64,000 nt of DNA, taken from Cloacimonetes bacterium UBA5835. Lineage in GTDB: Bacteria > Cloacimonadota > Cloacimonadia > Cloacimonadales > Cloacimonadaceae. Both the position numbers and the translations under genes were made by a program. The notes under the pieces were generated by a model. The model worked only from the letters and a program-made list of their open reading frames with translations, was not told the origin of the DNA and searched no databases. The DNA lies in NCBI GenBank assembly GCA_002432865.1, contig DJGX01000009.1, positions 62,001 to 126,000 of the forward strand, given 5' to 3'. Every line of letters begins with the position of its first letter. Position 1 is the stretch's first letter. This document shows positions 45,516-54,260 of this stretch, piece by piece.

Positions 45516-46313
45516 TCACAATCTGTAGGTTAACAATTCAAATTCTATTAGCCGACGTGTATAATCCCTCACTGCAAAAAATGATAGAGGCAGGATCAAG
45601 GCCTCAGGAATTAACAGTAACCAGAAAAAAAGACAACCAAGGGCATTCAATACAGCTAACACTAAAGCAAGTAAATAGATATTCCAACGGACATCCTGAA
45701 AATGCTGGTAGGATTTAATTATTGCCTTCCAGGGGTTGATAGATAATTCCTCCATCAACACCAAAGAGGGTAACACGATGGCAATCCAGTAGTTAACCAA
45801 AATAAGCCAGACCAAATGTAAAATGGGAGCTGAGCTGAAATTAGGTAAGCCAAAACATATTATATATACTATGCAGAAAAATACTGCATTGATCAAAGTC
45901 CATAAAAAATAACGAGGATAACAACGTAAAGCAGTAAACATTTCAGAAAGATTGAGATGATAATCGTTGTGTTTACAAATAGGATTAAAAGCAATTAACA
46001 TAAAAGGTATAAAGATGGAAAACACTATTGATTTAATAAGTAGGTTTAATAGAAGTTGCAAAGTAGTGTTGCTTTCCAATACGATAATACTGCTGAACAT
46101 CCATATCAAAACTGCTACCGGTATCAAACCTAAAATAACAGCAACAGCAGCTCCCGGTAGGGAAGAGGACATATTAACTTTATACGCTCTATATGTCTCA
46201 GATAAGGATTTTATTGAGAAGAGCTCGTTTTTTAAAGCAGATGTATGTCTTCCGCATTGCATACACCATATATCATGAATGGCAAGGCGAGCATTACAAT
46301 ATTTACAACGCAT
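45516..46313 (-). CDS. zinc-ribbon multi-pass membrane protein
   Basis: 265 residues. A zinc ribbon formed by C3, C6, C17 and C20 at the extreme N terminus is followed by about five membrane segments between residues 50 and 245. No precise family is recognised. It starts the six-gene operon running to the PHP gene, with GGAG close before the ATG and a TTGACA 105 bases upstream. Proteins of this design are often envelope or stress-linked helpers, but no function can be assigned. Confidence 0.75.
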   Translation of the reverse strand: MRCKYCNARLAIHDIWCMQCGRHTSALKNELFSIKSLSETYRAYKVNMSSSLPGAAVAVILGLIPVAVLIWMFSSIIVLESNTTLQLLLNLLIKSIVFSIFIPFMLIAFNPICKHNDYHLNLSEMFTALRCYPRYFLWTLINAVFFCIVYIICFGLPNFSSAPILHLVWLILVNYWIAIVLPSLVLMEELSINPWKAIIKSYQHFQDVRWNIYLLALVLAVLNALGCLFFWLLLIPEALILPLSFFAVRDYTRRLIEFELLTYRL

Positions 46314-46352
46314 TCATACTCCTTTTATTTAATTTCTGAATCACTTTTAAGG

Positions 46353-46385
46353 GAAATAGCAGATAAATGTATCATCTGCTATTTC
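46353..46385 (-). terminator. 12-bp hairpin between nrdJ and the next operon
   Basis: GAAATAGCAGAT (46353-46364) and ATCTGCTATTTC (46374-46385) pair perfectly around nine bases. Read on the minus strand it lies 45 bases past the nrdJ stop but is followed by CCCTT, not a T run. It could still terminate nrdJ or form part of the next operon's leader. Confidence 0.55.
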
Positions 46386-46430
46386 TGTAAGAGGCAAAAA
46401 ATCAGAAGGGCTGCTTTTGTCAAGCACTGG

Positions 46431-48686
46431 CTAACATTTACTCCAACCACAAGAAGGACATATTAAACACCCCTCCAGATGTTCGATAGTATTCCCACAG
46501 TCAGGACAAAGCGCAAAACCATTTCCTTTAGGTCTATCCGAATCCGATTTATCCCCTTCTACCTGAAAATCAACGGAATTAATATCGCCATTTGAAAAGA
46601 GAGTAAGAAATTGCTCCAATGCCTGACCTACTGCATCGCCACAAGAAGTGATCATTTTCCCTTTATTCCACATCGGGGATTGACAGCGAATCCCTTTCAG
46701 TTGACGGATTATAGGTTCAATCTTAATTTGTGAGCGTAAAGCCAAAGAAACAAGACGTGCAATAGCTTCTAACTGGGCAGAGGCACAACCCCCTACTTTT
46801 CCCATTTGAATAAAAACTTCACAAGCACCTTGAGAATCAGAATTTATAGTAACATACATATGACCACAACCAGTTTCCATACGACGAGTTATACCTTGAG
46901 TTATTTCAGGTCTGGTGCGAGGAGCAACTTTTTTTTCTTTTCCTTCTTCTATAGTAGCAAGAGTTCCTAAATAGAGAACCTGATTATCTCTGCTGCCATC
47001 TCGGTATACAGTAACTCCTTTACATCCTAGTTGATAGGCAAGTTCATAGCTTAAGCGTATATCTTCCACCGTGGCTGAATTGGAAAAATTAATTGTTTTA
47101 CTAACAGCATTATCTGTATATTTTTGAAAAGCTGCCTGCATCCTGATATGCCATTCGGGGCTAATCTCATGGGCAGTTTGAAATATTGTCTTGATGTCTT
47201 GTGGGATTACATCAATGCCACTAAGAGAACCAGAAGCTAATATTTCTTCTACTAATTCTTTACTAAATATCCCTCTCTCTTCCAAGGCCTTCTGGAAGTA
47301 TTTATTTACATAGATTAATTTTTCTCCATCCATTACATTTTTAATATAAGCAAGCGAAAATTGAGGTTCAATTCCACTGGAAGTATCTGCAATCATACTA
47401 ATCGTTCCCGTAGGAGCAATAGTAGTAAGAGTGGCATTGCGGATTCCTTCTTTTTTTATTTTCTCTTTCAGATGATCCCAATCTTGGCTGTTTTTCTCTC
47501 TTTTCAAGCTTCCTTGACTGTAAATGCTTTTGGTAAAATTGGGAAAATGACCTCTTACTTTTGCAAGCTCAACAGACCGTTCTTTGGCATAATAATCTAT
47601 AAATTCCATAAGTTTAGCTCCAAGATCAACTGCTTTTTCGGAAGCATACGGAATTTTAAGCTGGAAAAGTAAATCAGCCCACCCCATTACTCCCAGTCCA
47701 ATTTTTCGATTGGCTTTACTCATGGCATCAATTTGTGGCAAAGGATATCTGGAAACATCAATTACTGCATCCAGAAAATCTACGCTATCATATACTACTT
47801 CTTTTAATTTATCCCAATCTATATCACCATCTTTATTCAGCAAAGCTAAATTGATCGAACCTAGATTACATGCTTCATAAGGAAGTAATGGTTGTTCTCC
47901 ACAAGGATTTGTAGATTCAATTTTCCCCAATTCCGGAGTGGGGTTCGCATAGTTTATTCTATCCAAAAAAACGATTCCTGGTTCACCGTTTTTATGAGCC
48001 ATCTGCACAATCAAGGAAAAGACATCTCGAGCTTTCAACTTTTTATTGACTTTTCCCGTATGAGGAGAAATAAGATTATATTCATTATCATTAGCAACGG
48101 CCTGCATAAATTCTTCTGTAATGCCAACACTGATATTAAAGTTAGTAAGTTCCGCTGGATTTTCTTTGCAGGTGATAAAGTCCAGAATCTGGGGATGATC
48201 AACATTTAAAATTGCCATATTTGCCCCTCTTCTTGTCCCACCTTGTTTAACAGCATCGGTTGCCGCATTAAAAACTTTTAAAAAGGAAAGGGGGCCACTG
48301 GAGACACCGTTGGTAGAACGAACTCTGGCATTAGCTTCTCTTAACCTACTAAATGAAAATCCTGTTCCACCCCCACTTTTATGAATTAGAGCAGCATTTT
48401 TTACAGTTTCAAAGATACTTTCCATACTATCTTCGATAGGAAGTACAAAACAAGCAGAAAGCTGTTGTAAGTCACCTCCAGCATTCATTAAAGTTGGTGA
48501 ATTTGGTAAAAAATAACCAGAATCCATCAAAGTAAAAAAGCGTTTAGCTTTTTCCTCGTCCCCAGCAGCAATATTAAATGCTACTCGAGTTAGCATTTTT
48601 GACCAATCCTCAATTATAATGCCATTTTCATCTTTGCGGAAATAGCGTTTTTCCAGAACTTTCAGTGCATTTTCCGTTAATAGCAT
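46431..48686 (-). CDS. nrdJ: adenosylcobalamin-dependent ribonucleotide reductase (class II)
   Basis: Makes deoxyribonucleotides using adenosylcobalamin, without oxygen. The 751 residues contain SACFVLPIEDSMESIF (active-site Cys), the radical-site block STNPCGEQPLLPYEACNLG, the loop APTGTISMIADTSSGIEP, and a C-terminal zinc ribbon (CPDCGN and CPSCGWSKC) that is usual for NrdJ. Length is typical. It implies a supply of B12. It follows kce by eleven bases, so both are probably one unit; no adenosylcobalamin riboswitch is seen nearby. Confidence 0.97.
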   Translation of the reverse strand: MLLTENALKVLEKRYFRKDENGIIIEDWSKMLTRVAFNIAAGDEEKAKRFFTLMDSGYFLPNSPTLMNAGGDLQQLSACFVLPIEDSMESIFETVKNAALIHKSGGGTGFSFSRLREANARVRSTNGVSSGPLSFLKVFNAATDAVKQGGTRRGANMAILNVDHPQILDFITCKENPAELTNFNISVGITEEFMQAVANDNEYNLISPHTGKVNKKLKARDVFSLIVQMAHKNGEPGIVFLDRINYANPTPELGKIESTNPCGEQPLLPYEACNLGSINLALLNKDGDIDWDKLKEVVYDSVDFLDAVIDVSRYPLPQIDAMSKANRKIGLGVMGWADLLFQLKIPYASEKAVDLGAKLMEFIDYYAKERSVELAKVRGHFPNFTKSIYSQGSLKREKNSQDWDHLKEKIKKEGIRNATLTTIAPTGTISMIADTSSGIEPQFSLAYIKNVMDGEKLIYVNKYFQKALEERGIFSKELVEEILASGSLSGIDVIPQDIKTIFQTAHEISPEWHIRMQAAFQKYTDNAVSKTINFSNSATVEDIRLSYELAYQLGCKGVTVYRDGSRDNQVLYLGTLATIEEGKEKKVAPRTRPEITQGITRRMETGCGHMYVTINSDSQGACEVFIQMGKVGGCASAQLEAIARLVSLALRSQIKIEPIIRQLKGIRCQSPMWNKGKMITSCGDAVGQALEQFLTLFSNGDINSVDFQVEGDKSDSDRPKGNGFALCPDCGNTIEHLEGCLICPSCGWSKC

Positions 48687-48697
48687 TCTCGCTCCTC

Positions 48698-49528
48698 TTA
48701 TTTATGTAAGGCAAATATTTGACGTGCCTGTTCTGGAGTAGCAAGAGGGCGTCCAATTTCTTCTGCTATTCTAGCTAAACGAGCTACCAATTGTGCATTA
48801 GAATCAGCAATAACTCCCTTGTGATAGAAAATATTATCTTCAAAACCGCAGCGAATGTGGCCACCTGTAACCAGCGCTATCAAAGAAGTTGGAAGATGCC
48901 ATTTACCAATTCCAGCTACAGCCCAGGTTGCTGTTGGAATTTCTTCATGTAAATGATCAATCATATACATTAGGTTTTTAGGCTTCCCACTCATTCCTCC
49001 AGGAACACCAAGAACAAATTGAACATGCAACGGGCTGTGAGTTATAATCCCTTTTTTAATCAATCGGGCAACAGAATCAATCATTCCTGATTCATATACT
49101 TCAACTTCTGGAACTACACCATATTCTTTAAACGCTTCTGCCAAGCGAATAATATCGGTAGGATGATTGATAAAAACATCATTTCCAAAATTTAAAGTTC
49201 CAGCATTAAGAGTACCCATTTCTGGTTTTAAAGCAAGAGGGGCAAGGCGTTTTTCAAATGCTTCCCCAACAGCTCCTCCCGTACTAATTTGGATTATGAT
49301 TTCCGGAACGGCCTTACGAATAGCAGAAATAGCTTCTTGAAATCTTTCCAAACGTTGAGAAGGACTTCCATCATCCTCACGAATATGTAAGTGAATAACT
49401 CTTGCTCCTGCTTCAAAACAGGCCTTTGCTTCCTTTGCTTGTTCTTCAGGAGTTATAGGTAAATTGGGTTGATCAGAACGGGTTGTTTCAGCTCCCGTTA
49501 TTGCAGCAGTTAAAATTAAGGGTTCCAT
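48698..49528 (-). CDS. kce: 3-keto-5-aminohexanoate cleavage enzyme
   Basis: Splits 3-keto-5-aminohexanoate with acetyl-CoA into acetoacetate and 3-aminobutyryl-CoA in anaerobic lysine fermentation. The 276 residues form a TIM barrel with E14, zinc ligands H46, H48 and E230, S82, T106, E143, R226 and D231, at the positions I recall from the crystallised Candidatus Cloacimonas acidaminovorans enzyme. Other BKACE members use other beta-keto acids, but this residue set fits lysine fermentation. None of the other lysine-pathway genes (kamDE, kdd, kal, kat) is adjacent. It heads a two-gene unit with nrdJ; a perfect 7+1+7 dyad lies 42 bases upstream. Confidence 0.95.
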   Translation of the reverse strand: MEPLILTAAITGAETTRSDQPNLPITPEEQAKEAKACFEAGARVIHLHIREDDGSPSQRLERFQEAISAIRKAVPEIIIQISTGGAVGEAFEKRLAPLALKPEMGTLNAGTLNFGNDVFINHPTDIIRLAEAFKEYGVVPEVEVYESGMIDSVARLIKKGIITHSPLHVQFVLGVPGGMSGKPKNLMYMIDHLHEEIPTATWAVAGIGKWHLPTSLIALVTGGHIRCGFEDNIFYHKGVIADSNAQLVARLARIAEEIGRPLATPEQARQIFALHK

Positions 49529-49569
49529 AATATTACCTCTCTATATTTATTTTATATTATCACATTATG

Positions 49570-49584
49570 CAATCTAATAGATTG
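49570..49584. promoter_or_regulatory. palindrome upstream of kce
   Basis: CAATCTA, one base, TAGATTG: a perfect 15-base dyad 42 bases before the kce start. It could be an operator; no regulator is identified. Confidence 0.3.
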
Positions 49585-49710
49585 ATCAGCAATTAGATCT
49601 ATAGCAAAACACTATTAAATGCTGTAATCAGAAGCATTGCTGATGTAGAGTTAAAGCAGCGAATGTAGTGGTGAACGACATTATAATAATTCCTTATTCA
49701 TTATAGTATT

Positions 49711-50514
49711 TTAATTCTGAAACCAGCTTTCATAAAGTCGAACTCTGATTAATTTTTTGATATTATCATTTAAGATGCGTTCAGCAATTTGGGTAAATTT
49801 TTCTTCGTTATCACTAACATAAAAAGTACTGCTACCTTGTTGTTTGTCGCTTTCTGACCCTATATAACGAGCAAGATACTCAGTAATAGCCATTGCGCTA
49901 TCTACTAAAGTTACTTCACTCCCCATAATTTGTTGAATAGCTTTAGAGAGCAAGGGGTAGTGAGTGCAACCTAAAACAAGAGTATCAATGGCTTGCATTT
50001 TTAAGTTCGTAAGATATTCTTTTACAACCAGTTCAGTTACAAGATGATCTTGCCAGCCCTCTTCTACCAAAGGGACAAAAAGCGGACAAGCAACAGAAAA
50101 AATGACTGCTTCAGGAATAAGTTTTTTTATAGCATTTGGATAGGCCTCGCTATTGATAGTCCCTTCCGTTCCAATAATACCAATACGCTTGTTTTTGGTG
50201 GTTTTAGCTGCTTGTTCTGCACCAGGTTCAATTACTCCGATAATAGGTATGTCTGTTATTGTCTGCATAGCCGGAAGAGCTACAGCAGAAGAAGTATTAC
50301 AGGCAACTATTAAAATTTTTATACCTTGCTGTAATAAAAAACGAGCATTTTGTAATGAATATTCAATGATAGTATTAGGAGATTTAGGGCCATAAGGTAC
50401 TCTGGCAGTATCTCCAAAATAGATTAAATCTTCACTGGGAAAAGCATTACGGATAGCTTTATAAACGGTTAAACCACCTACTCCTGAATCAAAAATGCCA
50501 ATTGCTTTTTTCAT
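49711..50514 (-). CDS. murI: glutamate racemase
   Basis: Supplies D-glutamate for peptidoglycan, and possibly for a gamma-glutamyl polymer. The 267 residues have IGIFDSGVGGLTVYKAI, catalytic cysteines in VACNTSSAVALP and LVLGCTHYPLL, and DTARVPYG. Length is typical. The ATG overlaps the rnr stop by four bases, so translation is coupled. With a PgsB-type synthase in the same genome, the D-Glu it makes could feed that polymer; this is only a possibility. Confidence 0.96.
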   Translation of the reverse strand: MKKAIGIFDSGVGGLTVYKAIRNAFPSEDLIYFGDTARVPYGPKSPNTIIEYSLQNARFLLQQGIKILIVACNTSSAVALPAMQTITDIPIIGVIEPGAEQAAKTTKNKRIGIIGTEGTINSEAYPNAIKKLIPEAVIFSVACPLFVPLVEEGWQDHLVTELVVKEYLTNLKMQAIDTLVLGCTHYPLLSKAIQQIMGSEVTLVDSAMAITEYLARYIGSESDKQQGSSTFYVSDNEEKFTQIAERILNDNIKKLIRVRLYESWFQN

Positions 50515-52829
50515 CTGTTTCCTCTTGAATTTTGGTTATTGTTTGAGTGCGACCGATGTGATATCGGCCTTCTGGATGTTTTATTTTTTGAATAGGAGTT
50601 TGAAGAAGACGATATTTTGTGCACTGCTGATTTATTTCTCTGTAAAGAGTTTATTGTAGCACTGGATATCATATTTTTAGGCACATTATGCTGTAGTGTA
50701 TCAGGCAAAGGAATAAAGTAAACATCATCATCGACATATCCAACTGTAACTTTTAAAGTATCCATTAACTGGTAAAATTTTCGGGTTCTAAGGTTTATAT
50801 AACGCATTTCCCGTTCCAAATATTCCCAATCACCTTCTTCAAGATTAATTTCTAAAATAACTCCTGTAATCGGAATTTCTTCTAATTGGACAATTAAGCC
50901 ACGGGAATTAACGGATATGATCATCCCGTTATATATATTGCCTTCTTTCTTTTTCATATATGCTCGGCTGTAAACTCTTTCTATATCCCGTTCGGATTGG
51001 TCTGCTTGAAGTTCTTGCTCGGAAGCAACTTCGGCATAGTGCTTTAGCTGTGGCAAAGTAAATTTTTCATTACTGCTATGGCATAAATATGTTTTACACA
51101 AATGATGGATAACTAAATCACAAATTCTTCTAATTGGACTTGTAAAATGAGTATAATAATCCATCGCCAAACCAAAATGATGAATATGTTCAATACTGTA
51201 TTTAGCTTTTTTCATACTTCTAAGTGCGATGCGATCAAAAACTTTATGATAGGCAGGATTAGGAAAAGAATTTAACAAATACTGCAACGATTTGTTCAGA
51301 TTTTCATATATAACCCACTTTACCCCATAATATGAAAGAAGCTCTATTAATCTTTCTAATTTGTTGAAATCCGGATCTTCATGAATGCGATATAATGTGG
51401 TTGGAGCAACCTGGGATAGATGTTTTGCTACATATTCATTGGCAATCAGCATAAAATTCTCGATTAATTTGTGGCTCTCAGTTTCTTCAGCTAAAGTTAA
51501 ATGCCTAACAAAACCACTCTCATCATATTCATATTCAATGTCCGGTAAATCAAAAAAGATATAACCAGCTTCCATTCTTTTTTCAGTTAATAGACGGGAA
51601 AGTTCTCGCCCTTCTAAAAGAATTTCTATTAATTCTTGAGGCAAGTCTGTATCTTTACCTTTAAAAAGATTATCCACTTCGTCATAATTCAAACGGGCTT
51701 TACTGCATATCACACTTTCGTAGATATGTTGCTCAAGGATATTTCCTTTACGATCAAATTCTGTCTGAACGGTTAAACAAAGCTTTTCCTCCTGAGGACG
51801 CAAACTGCATATAAGAGTGGAGAGGCGTTCAGGTAACATAGGAATCACTATTTTAGGGAAATAAAAACTGTTTCCCCGTATAGCGGCTTCCTGAAAAATC
51901 GCTCCCTCTACAGGTAAATAATGTGCTACATCCGCAATATGAACATAAAGACGCCAACCTTTATTAGTTTTCTCTATAGAAATTGCATCATCAAAATCTT
52001 TGGCAGATGCCGGATCGATAGTAAAAGTGTATAAATCTGTCAAATTTCTGCGATTATGATAATCTTCCGGTTTTATATCTGCAGAAAGTAGATTTGCAGC
52101 TGCGGTAACTTCTTCAGGGAACTCTAACGGTAAATTATATTGACGGATAATGGCTACAAGTTCAACTTCTGGATCACCAGATTTTCCTAAAATCTCTATA
52201 ACCCTGCCTACAGGTAATTTACCAGTTTGGGGATTACCCCAATTGGTTACTTGCAAAATTACCTTATCTCCATCTTCTGCACCTGAAGTATCTGAAACAT
52301 AGAACCACTTATGTACTTTTGGATTACTACAAACAAATGTCCAACTGCTTTTCATTTTAGTTAGGTCACCGGCTAAATGATCGGAAGCTCTTTTTACGAT
52401 TTTGTGGATAATTCCATAATCCTGATGACCCTTTCTGTATTTTGGTTCAAAAGCTACTATATCGTTGTGAAAAGCATTGAGCGTATCTTCAGCATCTATA
52501 AAATAATCCTTTTCCGGAGTTCTAACAAAAGCATAAGAAAAATTACGAGAAAGAGGGGTAGCATCAAAAATACCTTGTAATAACTTGGGATTGAGAGTGG
52601 GGGAGGGCTTTTCAATCGTTTTTATAGTTTTCAAGTGGTATTTTCTTTTATCTTTAACTAATATCCCTTCTTCTATAAGTTTATTAAGAACACCGCTTAA
52701 AAGTGATTTTCCAGTTCGAGTAAGTTGAAAAGTATTAACTAATTCATTATATGACAAACCAGTATGTGGATATTTCGAGAAATAATCTAATATTGCTTGC
52801 CTTAACTCCTTGCTATTTATTGTATTCAT
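50511..52829 (-). CDS. rnr: ribonuclease R (3'-5' exoribonuclease)
   Basis: A processive RNase that degrades structured RNA. In 772 residues: winged-helix N terminus (1-60), cold-shock OB domains (about 75-230), the RNB domain with TIDPASAKDFDDAISIE near 275, and HHFGLAMDYYTHFTSPIRR near 560, then an S1 domain (about 640-715) and a Ser, Asn, Lys and Arg-rich tail. Order and length fit RNase R rather than RNase II. It starts in a TAATG overlap with the preceding small membrane protein gene. Confidence 0.95.
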   Translation of the reverse strand: MNTINSKELRQAILDYFSKYPHTGLSYNELVNTFQLTRTGKSLLSGVLNKLIEEGILVKDKRKYHLKTIKTIEKPSPTLNPKLLQGIFDATPLSRNFSYAFVRTPEKDYFIDAEDTLNAFHNDIVAFEPKYRKGHQDYGIIHKIVKRASDHLAGDLTKMKSSWTFVCSNPKVHKWFYVSDTSGAEDGDKVILQVTNWGNPQTGKLPVGRVIEILGKSGDPEVELVAIIRQYNLPLEFPEEVTAAANLLSADIKPEDYHNRRNLTDLYTFTIDPASAKDFDDAISIEKTNKGWRLYVHIADVAHYLPVEGAIFQEAAIRGNSFYFPKIVIPMLPERLSTLICSLRPQEEKLCLTVQTEFDRKGNILEQHIYESVICSKARLNYDEVDNLFKGKDTDLPQELIEILLEGRELSRLLTEKRMEAGYIFFDLPDIEYEYDESGFVRHLTLAEETESHKLIENFMLIANEYVAKHLSQVAPTTLYRIHEDPDFNKLERLIELLSYYGVKWVIYENLNKSLQYLLNSFPNPAYHKVFDRIALRSMKKAKYSIEHIHHFGLAMDYYTHFTSPIRRICDLVIHHLCKTYLCHSSNEKFTLPQLKHYAEVASEQELQADQSERDIERVYSRAYMKKKEGNIYNGMIISVNSRGLIVQLEEIPITGVILEINLEEGDWEYLEREMRYINLRTRKFYQLMDTLKVTVGYVDDDVYFIPLPDTLQHNVPKNMISSATINSLQRNKSAVHKISSSSNSYSKNKTSRRPISHRSHSNNNQNSRGNR

Positions 52830-53266
52830 TAATATTTCTTCCCTATCTTTTGCATCAAGATTTCCACTAATTTCTCCCTTTCTTTTTTATCGGAAGAAAA
52901 CCTTAAAGATAAACCTCTAAACGGGTCTAACCGTCTTGGCATTTTAAAAGTAGATAACATAATTCCATGTTTATCCTCATAAAAACAACCAAAATCTGTG
53001 TACGGTCTGCTAACTTTAATAAAGAGATATCGTACTTGAACCTTATCCTCATAAAGTTCATATTCAGTAATAATAAAATAGGGGAGAAGGTTACCAAAAA
53101 CTAGAATCATACCTAAAAAATAGTAAAACGGTTGTTGCCAACCGATAACAGTAATTCTATACAACAAAAGCGAAAGCAAAATTAAAAATACTATCAAAAT
53201 TATAGAAGTCCAGGGACGTTCTACAAAAGGCCAGGATTTCCATTTGAGCAAGGGTTCAGGCAACAT
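52829..53266 (-). CDS. small membrane protein, unknown
   Basis: About 145 residues, taking the fourth codon Met at 53266 as start, with two membrane segments (about 20-38 and 47-65) and a cytoplasmic beta-rich tail that resembles a PH-like domain but is not recognised. It overlaps the end of yicC by about ten bases and shares one base with rnr, so it is held tightly in a yicC-rnr-murI operon. A start three codons upstream cannot be excluded. Confidence 0.72.
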   Translation of the reverse strand: MLPEPLLKWKSWPFVERPWTSIILIVFLILLSLLLYRITVIGWQQPFYYFLGMILVFGNLLPYFIITEYELYEDKVQVRYLFIKVSRPYTDFGCFYEDKHGIMLSTFKMPRRLDPFRGLSLRFSSDKKEREKLVEILMQKIGKKY

Positions 53267-54131
53267 TTTGCACAATCTCCCTGCACTTTTCGATTTCTTC
53301 TTTAATAGCTAAAATCAAAGGAAAACTTTGAGGAGTAGAGAATTTTGAACCTAAAGTATTTGCTTCACGTTGCATTTCTTGAATTATAAAATTTAGCGTT
53401 TTACCAATATCTCCTTCTTCCTGAAGTGTATTTTGGAAGGTGTTTATATGAGCAATTAACCGGGTTAACTCTTCAGCAACATCGTATTTATCCACATAAA
53501 TTGCTACTTCTTGCATTAGACGTTGCTCCATATTTTCTACCTGATAACTTTCTAATAGCTCTAAAATCCGCTTATGCATATTTTCAAACATTGCTTTCTT
53601 AAAAGGTTCACATAATTCATAAATACTTGCCACTATATTCTTAATTTTCAACATAGAATCTTGTAATACGCTCTTTATTTGCTCTCCTTCCTTATGCATC
53701 GATTCCGTAATTTTCTGCAAGGAAAGAACTAAGCATTCATTGAGAATATTTGCTAAAATCGGATCATCCTCCAAATGGTTCTCACTCATAATCACTCCTG
53801 GTTCTTGCAGCAAAAATTCAATAGAAATAACTTCCTCGCTGGATAAGAGATTAGAAGCCTGTATTGCTAATTCATTATACTTTAATAACTTAATTTTATC
53901 TAAAACCAGCTTTGGCTCTCTGTGGTCATTATAATTAATCCGTATTTCTACAGTTCCACGCGATATGTTATTGCTTATGTGTTTACGTATTTTGTACTCG
54001 AAAAAACTAAGTTCTCTAGGTAGGATAAATCGTAAATCTAAAAAACGTCCATTTATTGATTTGATTTCAACATCCAGATCAATTCCATCTTTAGAAATAT
54101 GAGCATCTCCAAAACCAGTCATACTTTTCAT
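53256..54131 (-). CDS. yicC: YicC-family endoribonuclease
   Basis: A 291-residue YicC protein, recently described as an RNA endonuclease acting on small RNAs. It opens with the family signature MKSMTGFGDAHI and has VEIKSINGRFLDLRFILPREL and the C-terminal TLNFIIQEMQREANTLGSK. Length is typical. First of four overlapping genes (yicC, membrane protein, rnr, murI), two of which concern RNA decay. The stretch upstream carries a nested inverted repeat. Confidence 0.94.
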   Translation of the reverse strand: MKSMTGFGDAHISKDGIDLDVEIKSINGRFLDLRFILPRELSFFEYKIRKHISNNISRGTVEIRINYNDHREPKLVLDKIKLLKYNELAIQASNLLSSEEVISIEFLLQEPGVIMSENHLEDDPILANILNECLVLSLQKITESMHKEGEQIKSVLQDSMLKIKNIVASIYELCEPFKKAMFENMHKRILELLESYQVENMEQRLMQEVAIYVDKYDVAEELTRLIAHINTFQNTLQEEGDIGKTLNFIIQEMQREANTLGSKFSTPQSFPLILAIKEEIEKCREIVQNVA

Positions 54132-54181
54132 TATTATCTCCTTGTTAAAAGCTGATATCTATAAGCAAGAGTAGGGAATAA

Positions 54182-54246
54182 GTTGTTATAAGGCATAACA
54201 GATAAGCACCCCCTATGTAAGTTTACATAATATGCCTTAACACAAC
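54182..54246. repeat. nested inverted repeat between miaB and yicC
   Basis: Arms of 16 bases at 54182-54197 and 54231-54246 match at 14 positions; inside them TATGTAA-GT-TTACATA (54214-54229) forms a second perfect hairpin. On the minus strand it follows the miaB stop by 15 bases and precedes yicC by 50. It may be a terminator or a structured leader; no long T run is present. Confidence 0.55.
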
Positions 54247-54260
54247 AGTTATGTAGGCGA

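Noticed and set aside
46431..46700. Frameshifted or truncated end of nrdJ
   Set aside because: The C-terminal zinc ribbon is complete (CPDCGN and CPSCGW), so the protein ends normally.
52405..52413. DnaA-box-like TGTGGATAA, with another near 56345
   Set aside because: Both lie singly inside coding sequences (rnr and the fusion gene) with no cluster, so they are not evidence for an origin.
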